A program made the position numbers and the translations under genes. From an uncultured Lachnospiraceae bacterium (lineage in GTDB: Bacteria > Bacillota > Clostridia > Lachnospirales > Lachnospiraceae), in NCBI GenBank assembly GCA_910584115.1, contig CAJTYN010000010.1:2552-13251 (forward strand): a stretch of DNA of 10,700 nt. The letters are read 5' to 3'. A model generated the notes under the pieces. The model saw nothing but the letters and a program-made list of their open reading frames with translations. It ran no database searches and was not told where the DNA came from. This document shows, piece after piece, positions 1-6,831 of the stretch; the first letter of the stretch is position 1, and each line of letters opens with the position of its first letter.

Positions 1-1
1 A

Positions 2-91
2 CAGACATCTCAGGAACAGACGTCTCAGGAACAGACGTCTCAGACACAGACATCCCAAGCACAGATCTCTCAAGGACAGGACTCCCAGGCA
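2..91 (+). repeat. Six tandem 15-bp units inside the adaptor gene
   Basis: Six consecutive 15-base units begin at 2, 17, 32, 47, 62 and 77. The first three are nearly identical (consensus cagacgtctcaggaa) and later units drift. They encode the pentapeptides QTSQE, QTSQE, QTSQT, QTSQA, QISQG and QDSQA. The array may extend beyond the left window edge. The unit is a multiple of three, so copy-number change would keep the frame. It probably forms a flexible hydrophilic linker before the beta-barrel domain. Confidence 0.9.
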
Positions 92-751
92 GTGTCGGAA
101 GATGTTTTTGAAATGCCGGATACACAAGGGCTGCAGGAACAGGTGACGGGATTTACCCTGGCTGTCCAGGACCATATGATCCTTTCCGTGGACATAGACG
201 AATTGGATATCCTGTCTGTGGAAGAAGGCCAGGAGGCGGAGATCACCATGGATGCCGCGGAGGGAGAGACATTTACCGGGACGGTCACCCAAGTGGCAGA
301 CAGCACGTCCGGCAGCGACGGTTCCGCGAAATACACCGTTCAGATCCAGGTGGTGAAGGATGAACGTATGCGCGTGGGCATGAGCGCCTCGGCGACGATC
401 GTCACAGAAAAGAGAGAAAATGTGATCGCCATCCCGGCGGAAGCCGTCCAGGAAAGAGGCCGGGAGGTCTTCGTCTACACGCAGTACGACCAGGAGAGCG
501 GCAGGCTTTCGGGAGAAAAAGAGATCCAGACGGGAATGTCGGACGGGGAAAAGGTGGAAGTCACCGAAGGACTGGAGGAAGGCGTCGTGGTCTACTATGA
601 AAAGACAACGCTCCCGGAGTCAGGAGAGGCCACGCAGGCGGCTCCTCCATCCGACTTCCAGCCGGGCGGGGATCAGGGAGGCGGTATGCCGGGCGGGTCC
701 ATGCCAGAGGGGATGCCGGATAGGCCGATGGGCCAGCAGGAGGGACGGTGA
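2..751 (+). CDS. Membrane-fusion / adaptor subunit of an ABC (MacA/YknX-like) exporter, C-terminal part
   Basis: The frame is open from the first bases, so the N terminus (membrane anchor, first half of the lipoyl and hairpin domains) lies outside the window; the GTG at 92 is an internal valine, not a start. Of the 249 visible residues, 1-30 are a Gln/Ser/Thr repeat. About 50-135 resemble the beta-barrel domain of the RND/HlyD adaptor family, with segments such as VDIDELDILSVEEGQEAEI and FTGTVTQVA. About 141-200 resemble the membrane-proximal domain (VIAIPAEAVQ, then EIQTGMSDGEKVEVTEGLEEG). The last 50 residues are a Gly/Pro/Met-rich tail. In this family the adaptor couples an ABC permease to substrate release outside the membrane; in a Gram-positive cell it would face the exterior. 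The stop codon overlaps the start of the permease, so the two are co-translated. The substrate cannot be read from sequence. The family assignment is firm, the exact subfamily less so. Confidence 0.85.
   Translation, partial: QTSQEQTSQEQTSQTQTSQAQISQGQDSQAVSEDVFEMPDTQGLQEQVTGFTLAVQDHMILSVDIDELDILSVEEGQEAEITMDAAEGETFTGTVTQVADSTSGSDGSAKYTVQIQVVKDERMRVGMSASATIVTEKRENVIAIPAEAVQERGREVFVYTQYDQESGRLSGEKEIQTGMSDGEKVEVTEGLEEGVVVYYEKTTLPESGEATQAAPPSDFQPGGDQGGGMPGGSMPEGMPDRPMGQQEGR
738..744 (+). promoter_or_regulatory. Ribosome binding site deciding the permease start
   Basis: AGGAGGG lies six bases before ATG 751 but only three before the in-frame GTG 748. The spacing supports ATG 751 as the start. 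The site lies within the last codons of the adaptor gene, and the adaptor stop TGA (749-751) shares one base with the ATG, which is typical of translational coupling. Confidence 0.8.
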
Positions 752-1938
752 TGCGGGTGATCATGGTCTTCCAGGCGGCAAAAATGGCCGTGCATGCCCT
801 CTTGTCCAACAAGCTGCGTTCCTTTCTCACCATGCTGGGGATCATCATCGGGGTCGTCACGCTGGTGGTGCTCGTCTCCCTGGCGGACGGAGCCTCTGCG
901 TCGGTGGCGGATGAGATCGCCAGCATGGGCAGCGACCTGCTGACCGTACAGATCGCAGATGATAAAGGCAGGCCCCTGAAACTAAAAGATCTGGAGCAGA
1001 TAGAAGATCTCGAGGATATAGCCCTCGCGGCACCCCTGGGCCGGTCTGGCGTCACAGGAGAGCGAAAGGATGTCAGCGAGCAGGTCACCGTATACGGGAC
1101 GACGGCGGCTTATAGAGAGATCCAGGGCCTGGAACTGGCATCCGGGCGGTTTTTGAAGACTTTTGATGTGGAGGGGCACACGTCCGTGGCCGTGCTCAGC
1201 CAGGCAGCGGCGGAGAGTTTTTTCGGGACGGCGCAGGCGGCTGGGGAGGAGCTGAACTTAAATGGGCGGCGTTTTCTCGTCGTGGGCGTGCTGGCGCAGG
1301 AGGAGAAAGTGACGGGAAATACCACGGAGCATCTGGAGGCGTATATCCCATATAGTACGCTCATGCGCATGGCGGAGGATGTTTCCGCGATCACCAGCTT
1401 TTCGGCAAAAGCGGCGGACGGAGAAGATCCGGACCGGGCGGAGGCGGCCCTGGAAGAGATGCTCCTGGAGCGGTTTTCACAGGACGAGGAGGCGTTTACC
1501 ATCGTCAGCCAGTCGGCGCTGATGGAGACGATGGGAAATGTGGATGATACATTCGCGCTGCTGCTGGGCGGCATCGCCGCGGTCTCCCTGCTCGTGGGCG
1601 GGATCGGGATCATGAACATCATGCTGGTGTCCGTGACGGAGCGGACGCGGGAGATCGGGATCCGCAAAGCCGTCGGGGCCAGCAGGGGGGATATTATGCT
1701 CCAGTTTATGATAGAGGCGCTGCTGATCAGCTTATTGGGCTGCGGGATCGGGGTCGGCTTGTCCGGGACGATCGTCTGGGGCGTATCCCTCGCGACAGGC
1801 ATGGCATTCCAGTTGTCCGGGCGGGTGCTGCTGGCCGCGGTGGGGTTTTCGGCCATCCTCGGGCTGGCGTTCGGCCTGTACCCGGCTGATAAGGCGGCGA
1901 AAAAGCATCCGATCGAGGCGCTCCGGCACATGGGATAA
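751..1938 (+). CDS. MacB/FtsX-family ABC transporter permease (YknZ-like)
   Basis: This 395-residue membrane protein has the four-helix layout of the MacB/FtsX permease family. A first transmembrane helix spans about residues 24-45 (after SNKLRSFLTMLGIIIGV). An extracytoplasmic MacB_PCD-like domain spans about 46-265. Three C-terminal helices lie near 268-294, 316-344 and 358-378. The cytoplasmic segment TERTREIGIRKAVGASRGDI (297-314 plus flanks) is the conserved coupling region that contacts the ATPase, and FGLYPADKAAKKHPIEALR is the usual family ending. The protein has no ATP-binding domain, so it needs a separate ATPase; none lies between the adaptor and this gene or downstream before the terminator. 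It probably exports a peptide, lipid or drug with the adaptor; the substrate is unknown. The start is set by the well-spaced AGGAGGG. Length is normal for stand-alone Gram-positive members and no key region looks damaged. Confidence 0.92.
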   Translation: MRVIMVFQAAKMAVHALLSNKLRSFLTMLGIIIGVVTLVVLVSLADGASASVADEIASMGSDLLTVQIADDKGRPLKLKDLEQIEDLEDIALAAPLGRSGVTGERKDVSEQVTVYGTTAAYREIQGLELASGRFLKTFDVEGHTSVAVLSQAAAESFFGTAQAAGEELNLNGRRFLVVGVLAQEEKVTGNTTEHLEAYIPYSTLMRMAEDVSAITSFSAKAADGEDPDRAEAALEEMLLERFSQDEEAFTIVSQSALMETMGNVDDTFALLLGGIAAVSLLVGGIGIMNIMLVSVTERTREIGIRKAVGASRGDIMLQFMIEALLISLLGCGIGVGLSGTIVWGVSLATGMAFQLSGRVLLAAVGFSAILGLAFGLYPADKAAKKHPIEALRHMG

Positions 1939-1999
1939 AAGGTCAAAAAAGGAACAGCAGGACCGATGGGTCTGCGCTGTTCCTTTTTTGACCTTTTAT
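1935..1999. terminator. Bidirectional rho-independent terminator
   Basis: Two perfectly complementary 24-base arms (1935-1958 and 1976-1999) enclose a 17-base loop. The core is the 8-bp stem GGAACAGC/GCTGTTCC (1951-1958, 1976-1983), flanked by A6 (1945-1950) and T6 (1984-1989). It therefore works as an intrinsic terminator read from either side, serving the exporter operon (its stop codon 1936-1938 lies in the left arm) and the convergent trpB-like gene, whose stop is only a few bases to the right. Confidence 0.92.
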
Positions 2000-2006
2000 G
2001 GGAACT

Positions 2007-3383
2007 CTACTGGATCCCGGGGATCTTCGGCAGTTTTGCGAAGCTGGCTTCCAGTTCCTCATCCGTGGGGATGTAATCGGTCATGGTGTGGTCCATATAG
2101 GACTGGTAGGCCACCATGTCGAAATAGCCGGTCCCTGTCAGGCCGAAGAGGATGGTCTTGGCTTCGCCGGTCTCCTTGCACTTGAGCGCTTCCTGGACGG
2201 CGCCGTAGATGGCGTGGGCGGATTCCGGCGCCGGGAGGATCGTCTCCTGTTTTGCAAATTCGATGGCTGTCTCGAAGATCTTGGTCTGTTCTGCGGAGAC
2301 GGCCTCCATGTACCCGTCGTGGTACAGTTTGGACAGGATCGGTGACATGCCGTGGTAGCGCAGACCGCCGGCGTGGTTGGCGGAAGGGATGAAGTCGCAT
2401 CCCAGGGTGTACATCCGGGCCATCGGTGTGACTTTACCGGTGTCGCAGAAATCGTAAGCATATTTCCCGCGGGTCAGGGACGGGCAGGAGGCCGGTTCCA
2501 CGGCGATGATCCGCGGGTCGGCTTTTCCGGTGAGTTTATCCCGCATGAAGGGCGCGATCAGTCCGCCTAAGTTGGAGCCGCCTCCGGCACAGCCCACGAT
2601 GATGTCCGGGTATTCGTCGATCGTCTGCATGGCCAGCAGGCTCTCCTCGCCGATGATCGACTGATGGAGAAGGACCTGGTTCAGGACGGAACCCAGGACG
2701 TATTTATAGCCTTCGGTGGTCGTGGCTTTTTCTACGGCCTCGGAGATCGCGCAGCCTAAGCTCCCCGTGGTGCCCGGGTTTTCGGCCAGGATCTTTTTGC
2801 CCACCTGGGTGGTGTCGCTGGGGCTGGGGATGATGTCCGCGTCAAATGTCTGGATCACGGATTTGCGGAAAGGCTTCTGTTCGTAGGAGCATTTGACCAT
2901 GTAGACGGTCAGGGGCAGGTGGAAGAAAGAGCAGGCTTCCGCCAATGCCGTTCCCCATTGTCCGGCGCCGGTCTCGGTGGTCACGCCTCTGAGCTTCTGT
3001 TCTTTTGCGTAGTAAGCCTGGGCCACCGCAGAGTTGAGCTTGTGGCTCCCGGAGGTGTTGTTGCCCTCGAACTTGTAGTAGATCCTGGCCGGAGTGTCCA
3101 GCATCTTTTCCAGATTATAGGCGCGGATCAGGGGAGAGGGGCGGTACATCCGGTAAAATTCTAAGATCTCTTCCGGGATCGGGACGTAGCGGGTGGTGTT
3201 GTCCATCTCCTGATGGGCCAGCTCTTTACAGAAGACCGGGTAGAGGTCCTCTTCTGTGGCGGGTCTTCCTGTGGCGGGATTTATGATCGGGTCGGGCAGT
3301 TCTTTCATGTCAGCCCGCAGATTATACCATTGTGTGGGCATCTGGTCTTCGCTCAGATAGATCCGATGAGGTATTTTTTTCAT
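2007..3383 (-). CDS. trpB: TrpB2-type tryptophan synthase beta chain (PLP-dependent)
   Basis: This 458-residue protein belongs to the TrpB2 (TrpB-like) branch of the fold-type II PLP enzymes. Members condense indole with L-serine (or an activated serine) to tryptophan in the cytosol. The PLP lysine is K115 in EGNNTSGSHKLNSA; the catalytic glutamate is E137 in ETGAGQWG, where W replaces the H of classical TrpB, as is usual in TrpB2; the phosphate-binding loop is CAGGGSNLGG (265-274). The long N-terminal extension before the PLP lysine also fits TrpB2. There is no trpA or other trp gene next to it, so it probably works alone, for example in indole salvage; that role is inferred. I chose ATG 3383 (MKKIPHRIYL) because AAGGA lies about nine bases upstream; an in-frame extension further upstream would run through the promoter. 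It is transcribed convergently to the exporter and divergently from the cas operon. Confidence 0.93.
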   Translation of the reverse strand: MKKIPHRIYLSEDQMPTQWYNLRADMKELPDPIINPATGRPATEEDLYPVFCKELAHQEMDNTTRYVPIPEEILEFYRMYRPSPLIRAYNLEKMLDTPARIYYKFEGNNTSGSHKLNSAVAQAYYAKEQKLRGVTTETGAGQWGTALAEACSFFHLPLTVYMVKCSYEQKPFRKSVIQTFDADIIPSPSDTTQVGKKILAENPGTTGSLGCAISEAVEKATTTEGYKYVLGSVLNQVLLHQSIIGEESLLAMQTIDEYPDIIVGCAGGGSNLGGLIAPFMRDKLTGKADPRIIAVEPASCPSLTRGKYAYDFCDTGKVTPMARMYTLGCDFIPSANHAGGLRYHGMSPILSKLYHDGYMEAVSAEQTKIFETAIEFAKQETILPAPESAHAIYGAVQEALKCKETGEAKTILFGLTGTGYFDMVAYQSYMDHTMTDYIPTDEELEASFAKLPKIPGIQ

Positions 3384-3450
3384 TTTGTGAGTTCCTTTCT
3401 TTGAAAGAGGTGCTTGTTCAGGTTGGGGCAGTGACATCTGCCATTTATAT

Positions 3451-3479
3451 AGTATAAGGAAGATGGGTGGATTTGTCAA
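3451..3479 (-). promoter_or_regulatory. Sigma-A-type promoter of the trpB-like gene
   Basis: On the minus strand, TTGACA (3479-3474) and TATACT (3456-3451) are separated by exactly 17 bases, matching the housekeeping consensus at eleven of twelve positions. Transcription would start near 3444, leaving a leader of about 60 bases. I see no Trp-rich leader peptide, T-box or convincing attenuator in that leader; a weak CTTTC/GAAAG stem (3395-3407) partly overlaps the ribosome binding site and may mean nothing. Confidence 0.85.
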
Positions 3480-3647
3480 AAGATTTTCGGTTTTGAGAAA
3501 GAACGATAGGTCTTTGTTATTCTATGTATGATAAAAACTATTGGATATGTGCTTGTATTATTGCGTGATATTGAAAAAATATAATGACAATTTGCGCGCC
3601 GTATGATAAGATAAAAAAATAATATCATGAAAAGAGAGAGAAAATAT
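3480..3647. other. AT-rich divergent intergenic region between trpB and the cas operon
   Basis: This gene-free stretch separates the GC-rich trpB gene from the AT-rich cas operon. It holds no credible ORF, no tRNA and no CRISPR repeat. It contains TATAAT at 3580-3585 without a well-spaced -35, two copies of gtatgataa (3526-3534 and 3601-3609) and a GCGCGC palindrome at 3594-3599. The base composition changes at its left edge, which makes it the likely boundary of the cas segment. Confidence 0.6.
3584..3612 (+). promoter_or_regulatory. Candidate promoter of the cas operon
   Basis: ATGACA (3584-3589) and TAAGAT (3607-3612) are spaced by 17 bases; this is the best-spaced pair I found upstream of cas3 but it is not strong. 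Transcription would start near 3619, about 30 bases before the chosen cas3 start and too close to the alternative ATG at 3627. TATAAT at 3580-3585 is a better -10 but lacks a -35 at normal spacing. A promoter must exist in this region; which one is used is uncertain. Confidence 0.3.
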
Positions 3648-6071
3648 ATGGATATGATCGCACATCTGACAACGATCAATGGAATGAAAACATATCAGAG
3701 TTTGTTTGAACATTGTACAAATACTGCAAAATATGCGGCTCAGAGTGTCGGAGGGCAGAAATTATATGATATCGTATATCTGGCGGGCCTTATCCATGAT
3801 GCCGGTAAGGCAAAAGAAGAGTTCGTGAGATATTTAGAAGATGCGTATCAGGGAAAGTCTGTAATGCGAGGATCTATAAATCATACATTTGCGGGAGTTA
3901 TCTGGCTATTTGAGAACTACCACAAAGAGGGATCCACACCTTGGGAACGGCTGACTTGTGAGATCATCGGCTATGCCGTTGGTTCACATCACGGAATGTT
4001 TGATTGTGTGAGTGTGGATGGGAAGAATGGTTTTTTACATCGTCTTAGGACAGATAGGGAGACTTTGTGTTACGAGGAAGCTATACAGAACTATCTTACA
4101 CAAGTTGCGGATGCGACTGTCCTCGATGGGCATTTTCGTAAAGCGGTACAAGAAGTTGAAGAGTTTTTCCAGACAGCAAAAAACACATATGGTAAAAATG
4201 CAGCGGGAAAGGTCTTTTTCCAGATCAGTATGTTGGTCAGGCTGATCCTATCGGCTGTCGTATATGGGGATCGTAGAGATACCAGCGAGTTTATGTGTGG
4301 CAAACGTCAGGAAGAGAAAAAGGAGCGTGCCTGGGAATGGCGCAGGAGGTATTTTGAAGATAAAATATCACGTTTTGATCATTCCACGGCATTGGACCAC
4401 ACTCGGAGTGAGATTTCTATGCAGTGTTTGAAAAGTGCTGAAAGGCCGTCAGGTATTTATCGGTTAAATGTGCCGACGGGGGCCGGGAAGACATTGAGCA
4501 CACTCCGATATGCCTTGGCGCATGCTGAGAGATATGCAAAAAAGAGGATCATATTTATCATACCGCTCCTGAGTGTCTTGGATCAAAATGCAAAAGTCAT
4601 CCGGGCCTCACTGCCAGATGAAGATGAAGTGTTGGAACATCATTCTAATGTCTTACGAGAGATCCATAGAGGAGAAGATATGGATCCATATAGGACGCTT
4701 CAGGAAAGTTGGGATCATCCCATAGTCATCTCCACGATGGTGCAATTACTCGATATCCTCTTTTCGGATCGGATCTCTGCTGTCGGGAGGATGCAGGCTT
4801 TATGCGACAGTGTGATCGTGATCGACGAAATACAGTCATTGCCAAAGAAGACGACGGTCATGTTCAATCTGGCGATGAATTTTTTACAGCAGTATTGCAA
4901 TGTGTCGATCGTCTTATCATCGGCCACACAGCCTTGTTTTGAAGAGTTGAAATGGTCACTCCGTCTTTCGAAAGAGCCAGATCTGGTAAAATTGGATCAA
5001 GAGCAGTTCCGGGTTTTTAAAAGGGCTGAGGTTGTAGATCTGACGGATCCTTATGGGATGGATGAGGGGCAGTGTGCAGGTTTTTTATGTGAACAGATGG
5101 AGCGGTATGTGTCACTTTTAGTCATCTGCAATACGAAGAACGAGGCACGGATGTTATATGAAATGTTACAGGAGTTGGCAAAACGAGAGGATTGGGATAT
5201 CTGCCATCTATCGACAGCGATGTGTCAGGAACATCGTACGTATATGTTGGGTAGGCTAGAAAAAAATCTTGCTGGATTACAGCAGGCGGTAAAAAAAGGC
5301 ATTCCTGTGCGTCGTCAGATCTGTATCTCCACACAGCTTATTGAAGCAGGCGTGGATCTTTCTTTTGCGTGTGTTGTCCGTATTTTGGCAGGTATTGATG
5401 ACCTGGCCCAGGCGGCAGGAAGGTGTAATCGCAGCAATGAATATGGACAGTCAGGACGAGTATATCTGATCAACTTGAAAAATGAAGATCTGAATATGCT
5501 CCGTGAGATCAGGAATGCACAGAACAGTACCCGGGAAGTATTGGTCAGATGGGAACAGGCAAAAGGATCTTTGATCGGGGAATGGGCCACGCGGGAATTT
5601 TATAGATGTTTATTTGAGGAAACAAAAGACGAGATAAAATATCCGATAGAGGATCATGGGGAGATCATTTATCTTGCAGATCTTCTATCTAACCGTAATG
5701 ATAATACGAGAGAGACGGACAAAGATCTTATCCTGCATCAGCCTTTTAAGACAGTTGGAAAAGAGTTCAAGGTATTTGACCAGGACACTATTGATGTGCT
5801 GACTCCGTATGGGGAAGGGGCACATCTGATCGAACAGATAAAAGCGATGGAAAAAAGGTCCTTTGATATTGATAGATATAAAAGCCTTATACAGAAGGCC
5901 AGGAAATATTCAGTCAGTCTCTATAAATGGCAAAAAGAAAAATTGGATGAGGCGGGGATGTTGTATCCTCTTTTGGATGGGAGAGTCCTTTCATTACTAG
6001 GAAAAGCATATGATGAGAAACTTGGTCTGATGATATCTGGGGAGCAGGCAGTTGAAGATTATATTTTGTAG
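3648..6071 (+). CDS. cas3: Cas3, HD nuclease-helicase of type I-C
   Basis: Cas3 is recruited by the crRNA complex bound to target DNA, nicks the displaced strand and degrades it while translocating 3' to 5'. The 807-residue protein has an N-terminal HD nuclease domain (about 1-245): H22, the H50-D51 pair in GLIHDAGKAKEE with K55, H79, H114-H115 in GSHHG, and D208 in VVYGDRRD. A superfamily 2 helicase follows: Walker A VPTGAGKT (275-282), motif II DEIQ (393-396, the usual variation on DExH in this group), SSAT (424-427), motif V region STQLIEAGVDLSF (561-573) and motif VI QAAGRCNR (588-595). The Cas3-specific C-terminal region completes it. All residues needed for activity appear present. ATG 3648 is chosen because a purine-rich GAGAGAG precedes it and MDMIAHL matches the family start; ATG 3627 has no ribosome binding site, and ATG 3654 is also possible. 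It is the first gene of the operon. Confidence 0.96.
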   Translation: MDMIAHLTTINGMKTYQSLFEHCTNTAKYAAQSVGGQKLYDIVYLAGLIHDAGKAKEEFVRYLEDAYQGKSVMRGSINHTFAGVIWLFENYHKEGSTPWERLTCEIIGYAVGSHHGMFDCVSVDGKNGFLHRLRTDRETLCYEEAIQNYLTQVADATVLDGHFRKAVQEVEEFFQTAKNTYGKNAAGKVFFQISMLVRLILSAVVYGDRRDTSEFMCGKRQEEKKERAWEWRRRYFEDKISRFDHSTALDHTRSEISMQCLKSAERPSGIYRLNVPTGAGKTLSTLRYALAHAERYAKKRIIFIIPLLSVLDQNAKVIRASLPDEDEVLEHHSNVLREIHRGEDMDPYRTLQESWDHPIVISTMVQLLDILFSDRISAVGRMQALCDSVIVIDEIQSLPKKTTVMFNLAMNFLQQYCNVSIVLSSATQPCFEELKWSLRLSKEPDLVKLDQEQFRVFKRAEVVDLTDPYGMDEGQCAGFLCEQMERYVSLLVICNTKNEARMLYEMLQELAKREDWDICHLSTAMCQEHRTYMLGRLEKNLAGLQQAVKKGIPVRRQICISTQLIEAGVDLSFACVVRILAGIDDLAQAAGRCNRSNEYGQSGRVYLINLKNEDLNMLREIRNAQNSTREVLVRWEQAKGSLIGEWATREFYRCLFEETKDEIKYPIEDHGEIIYLADLLSNRNDNTRETDKDLILHQPFKTVGKEFKVFDQDTIDVLTPYGEGAHLIEQIKAMEKRSFDIDRYKSLIQKARKYSVSLYKWQKEKLDEAGMLYPLLDGRVLSLLGKAYDEKLGLMISGEQAVEDYIL

Positions 6072-6105
6072 TGAAACAATATTGGGATATATGGAAGGAT
6101 AGACG

Positions 6106-6831
6106 ATGGAGTATAGAAACTCAGTAGAATTTGAAGTGTCAGGAGACTATGGATTATTTGCAGATCCGGTGACCCGCGTAGGCGGAGAAAAATTTACATA
6201 TCAGATCCCTACATATGAGGCGTTAAAAGGGATCATGCAGAGCGTGTATTGGAAACCAACATTGATCTGGATCATAGATGCGGTGCGTATCATGGATCCG
6301 ATCCAGACGGAGACGAAAGGGATGCGCCCGATCCGATATCAGGATAACAAGAACGACCTGTCATATTATACATATCTGAAAGGATGCAGGTATCAGGCAA
6401 GAGCACATTTTATATGGAACATGAACCGGCCTGGATTGAAAAAAGACCGCAATGAAAATAAACATCATAATATCGCCAAGAGGATGATACAGCGCGGAGG
6501 TAGAAGAGATATCTTTCTTGGGACAAGAGAATGTCAAGGATATGTGCAGCCATGTGTTTTTGGGGAAGGAAAGGGTTTTTATGATAACGTCCCGGAATTG
6601 GATTTTGGGATGATGTATCATGGGATCACATATGCGGATGAAGCATATTCAGAGGAGACAAAAGGGAAGATGAGTGTGCGTCTGTGGCGGGCGGTCATGA
6701 AAAAAGGGGTCATTTATTTTTTGCCGCCTTGGGAGTGTATCCATAGGCCCATACGGGAAATGCATATGAAGGAATTTGATGTGGCATGTGGGAATATCAT
6801 GATCGCTGATGAGGAAGAGGTGATGCGGTAG
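6106..6831 (+). CDS. cas5c: Cas5c (Cas5d), crRNA-processing endoribonuclease and Cascade subunit
   Basis: In type I-C systems, which lack Cas6, Cas5c cuts the pre-crRNA repeats and remains on the 5' handle of the crRNA in the effector complex. The 241-residue protein has the family length and features: an N-terminal RRM-like start (SVEFEVSGDYGLFADPVTR), a segment around Y48 (MQSVYWKP), K119-H120 in RNENKHHNIAKRM, and the conserved FLGTRECQGYV (137-147). By position, Y48, K119 and H120 correspond to the reported Y46/K116/H117 catalytic triad of the Bacillus halodurans enzyme; this alignment is by eye. The ATG at 6106 is preceded by GGAAGGA with normal spacing; the earlier ATG at 6091 hits a stop after two codons. 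The gene follows cas3 after 34 bases and abuts cas8c without a gap (TAG-ATG). Confidence 0.95.
   Translation: MEYRNSVEFEVSGDYGLFADPVTRVGGEKFTYQIPTYEALKGIMQSVYWKPTLIWIIDAVRIMDPIQTETKGMRPIRYQDNKNDLSYYTYLKGCRYQARAHFIWNMNRPGLKKDRNENKHHNIAKRMIQRGGRRDIFLGTRECQGYVQPCVFGEGKGFYDNVPELDFGMMYHGITYADEAYSEETKGKMSVRLWRAVMKKGVIYFLPPWECIHRPIREMHMKEFDVACGNIMIADEEEVMR

Noticed and set aside
2..91. Short CRISPR array at the left edge
   Set aside because: The units are 15 bases, directly adjacent without spacers, and are translated in frame.
748..750. GTG 748 as the permease start
   Set aside because: Only three bases separate it from the AGGAGGG, while ATG 751 has better spacing.
92..751. A gene start at GTG 92 for the adaptor
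   Set aside because: The frame is open to the window edge with in-register coding repeats upstream, and the encoded protein lacks the N-terminal domains; this codon is internal.
561..1088. Minus-strand open frame across the adaptor-permease junction
   Set aside because: It is antisense to two real genes, with Ser/Pro/Arg-rich composition typical of shadow frames in GC-rich DNA.
1110..1946. Long minus-strand open frame opposite the permease
   Set aside because: It is the antisense of a well-conserved permease in GC-rich DNA, has low-complexity Ser/Pro/Ala content and no recognisable domain.
1935..1999. Inverted repeat as a transposon end or MITE
   Set aside because: The A6/T6 flanks, position between convergent stops and lack of a target duplication fit a terminator better.
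1998..2345. Plus-strand open frame opposite the end of trpB
   Set aside because: It overlaps a conserved enzyme, shows no domain and starts inside the terminator.
3384..3479. N-terminal extension of TrpB (32 extra residues from 3479)
   Set aside because: It would be encoded by the promoter and leader, has no family similarity, and ATG 3383 has a ribosome binding site.
3627..3647. ATG 3627 as cas3 start
   Set aside because: It has no ribosome binding site and adds the seven residues MKRERKY before the family-typical start; the GAGAGAG between them suits ATG 3648.
3480..3647. Degenerate CRISPR repeat or leader upstream of cas3
   Set aside because: I found no roughly 32-base repeat, partial palindrome or spacer-like periodicity there.
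3476..3679. Minus-strand small ORF in the trpB-cas3 gap (hydrophobic, 67 residues)
   Set aside because: It overlaps the cas3 start and promoter region, has no ribosome binding site, and its Ile/Phe/Ser content is expected from AT-rich noncoding DNA.
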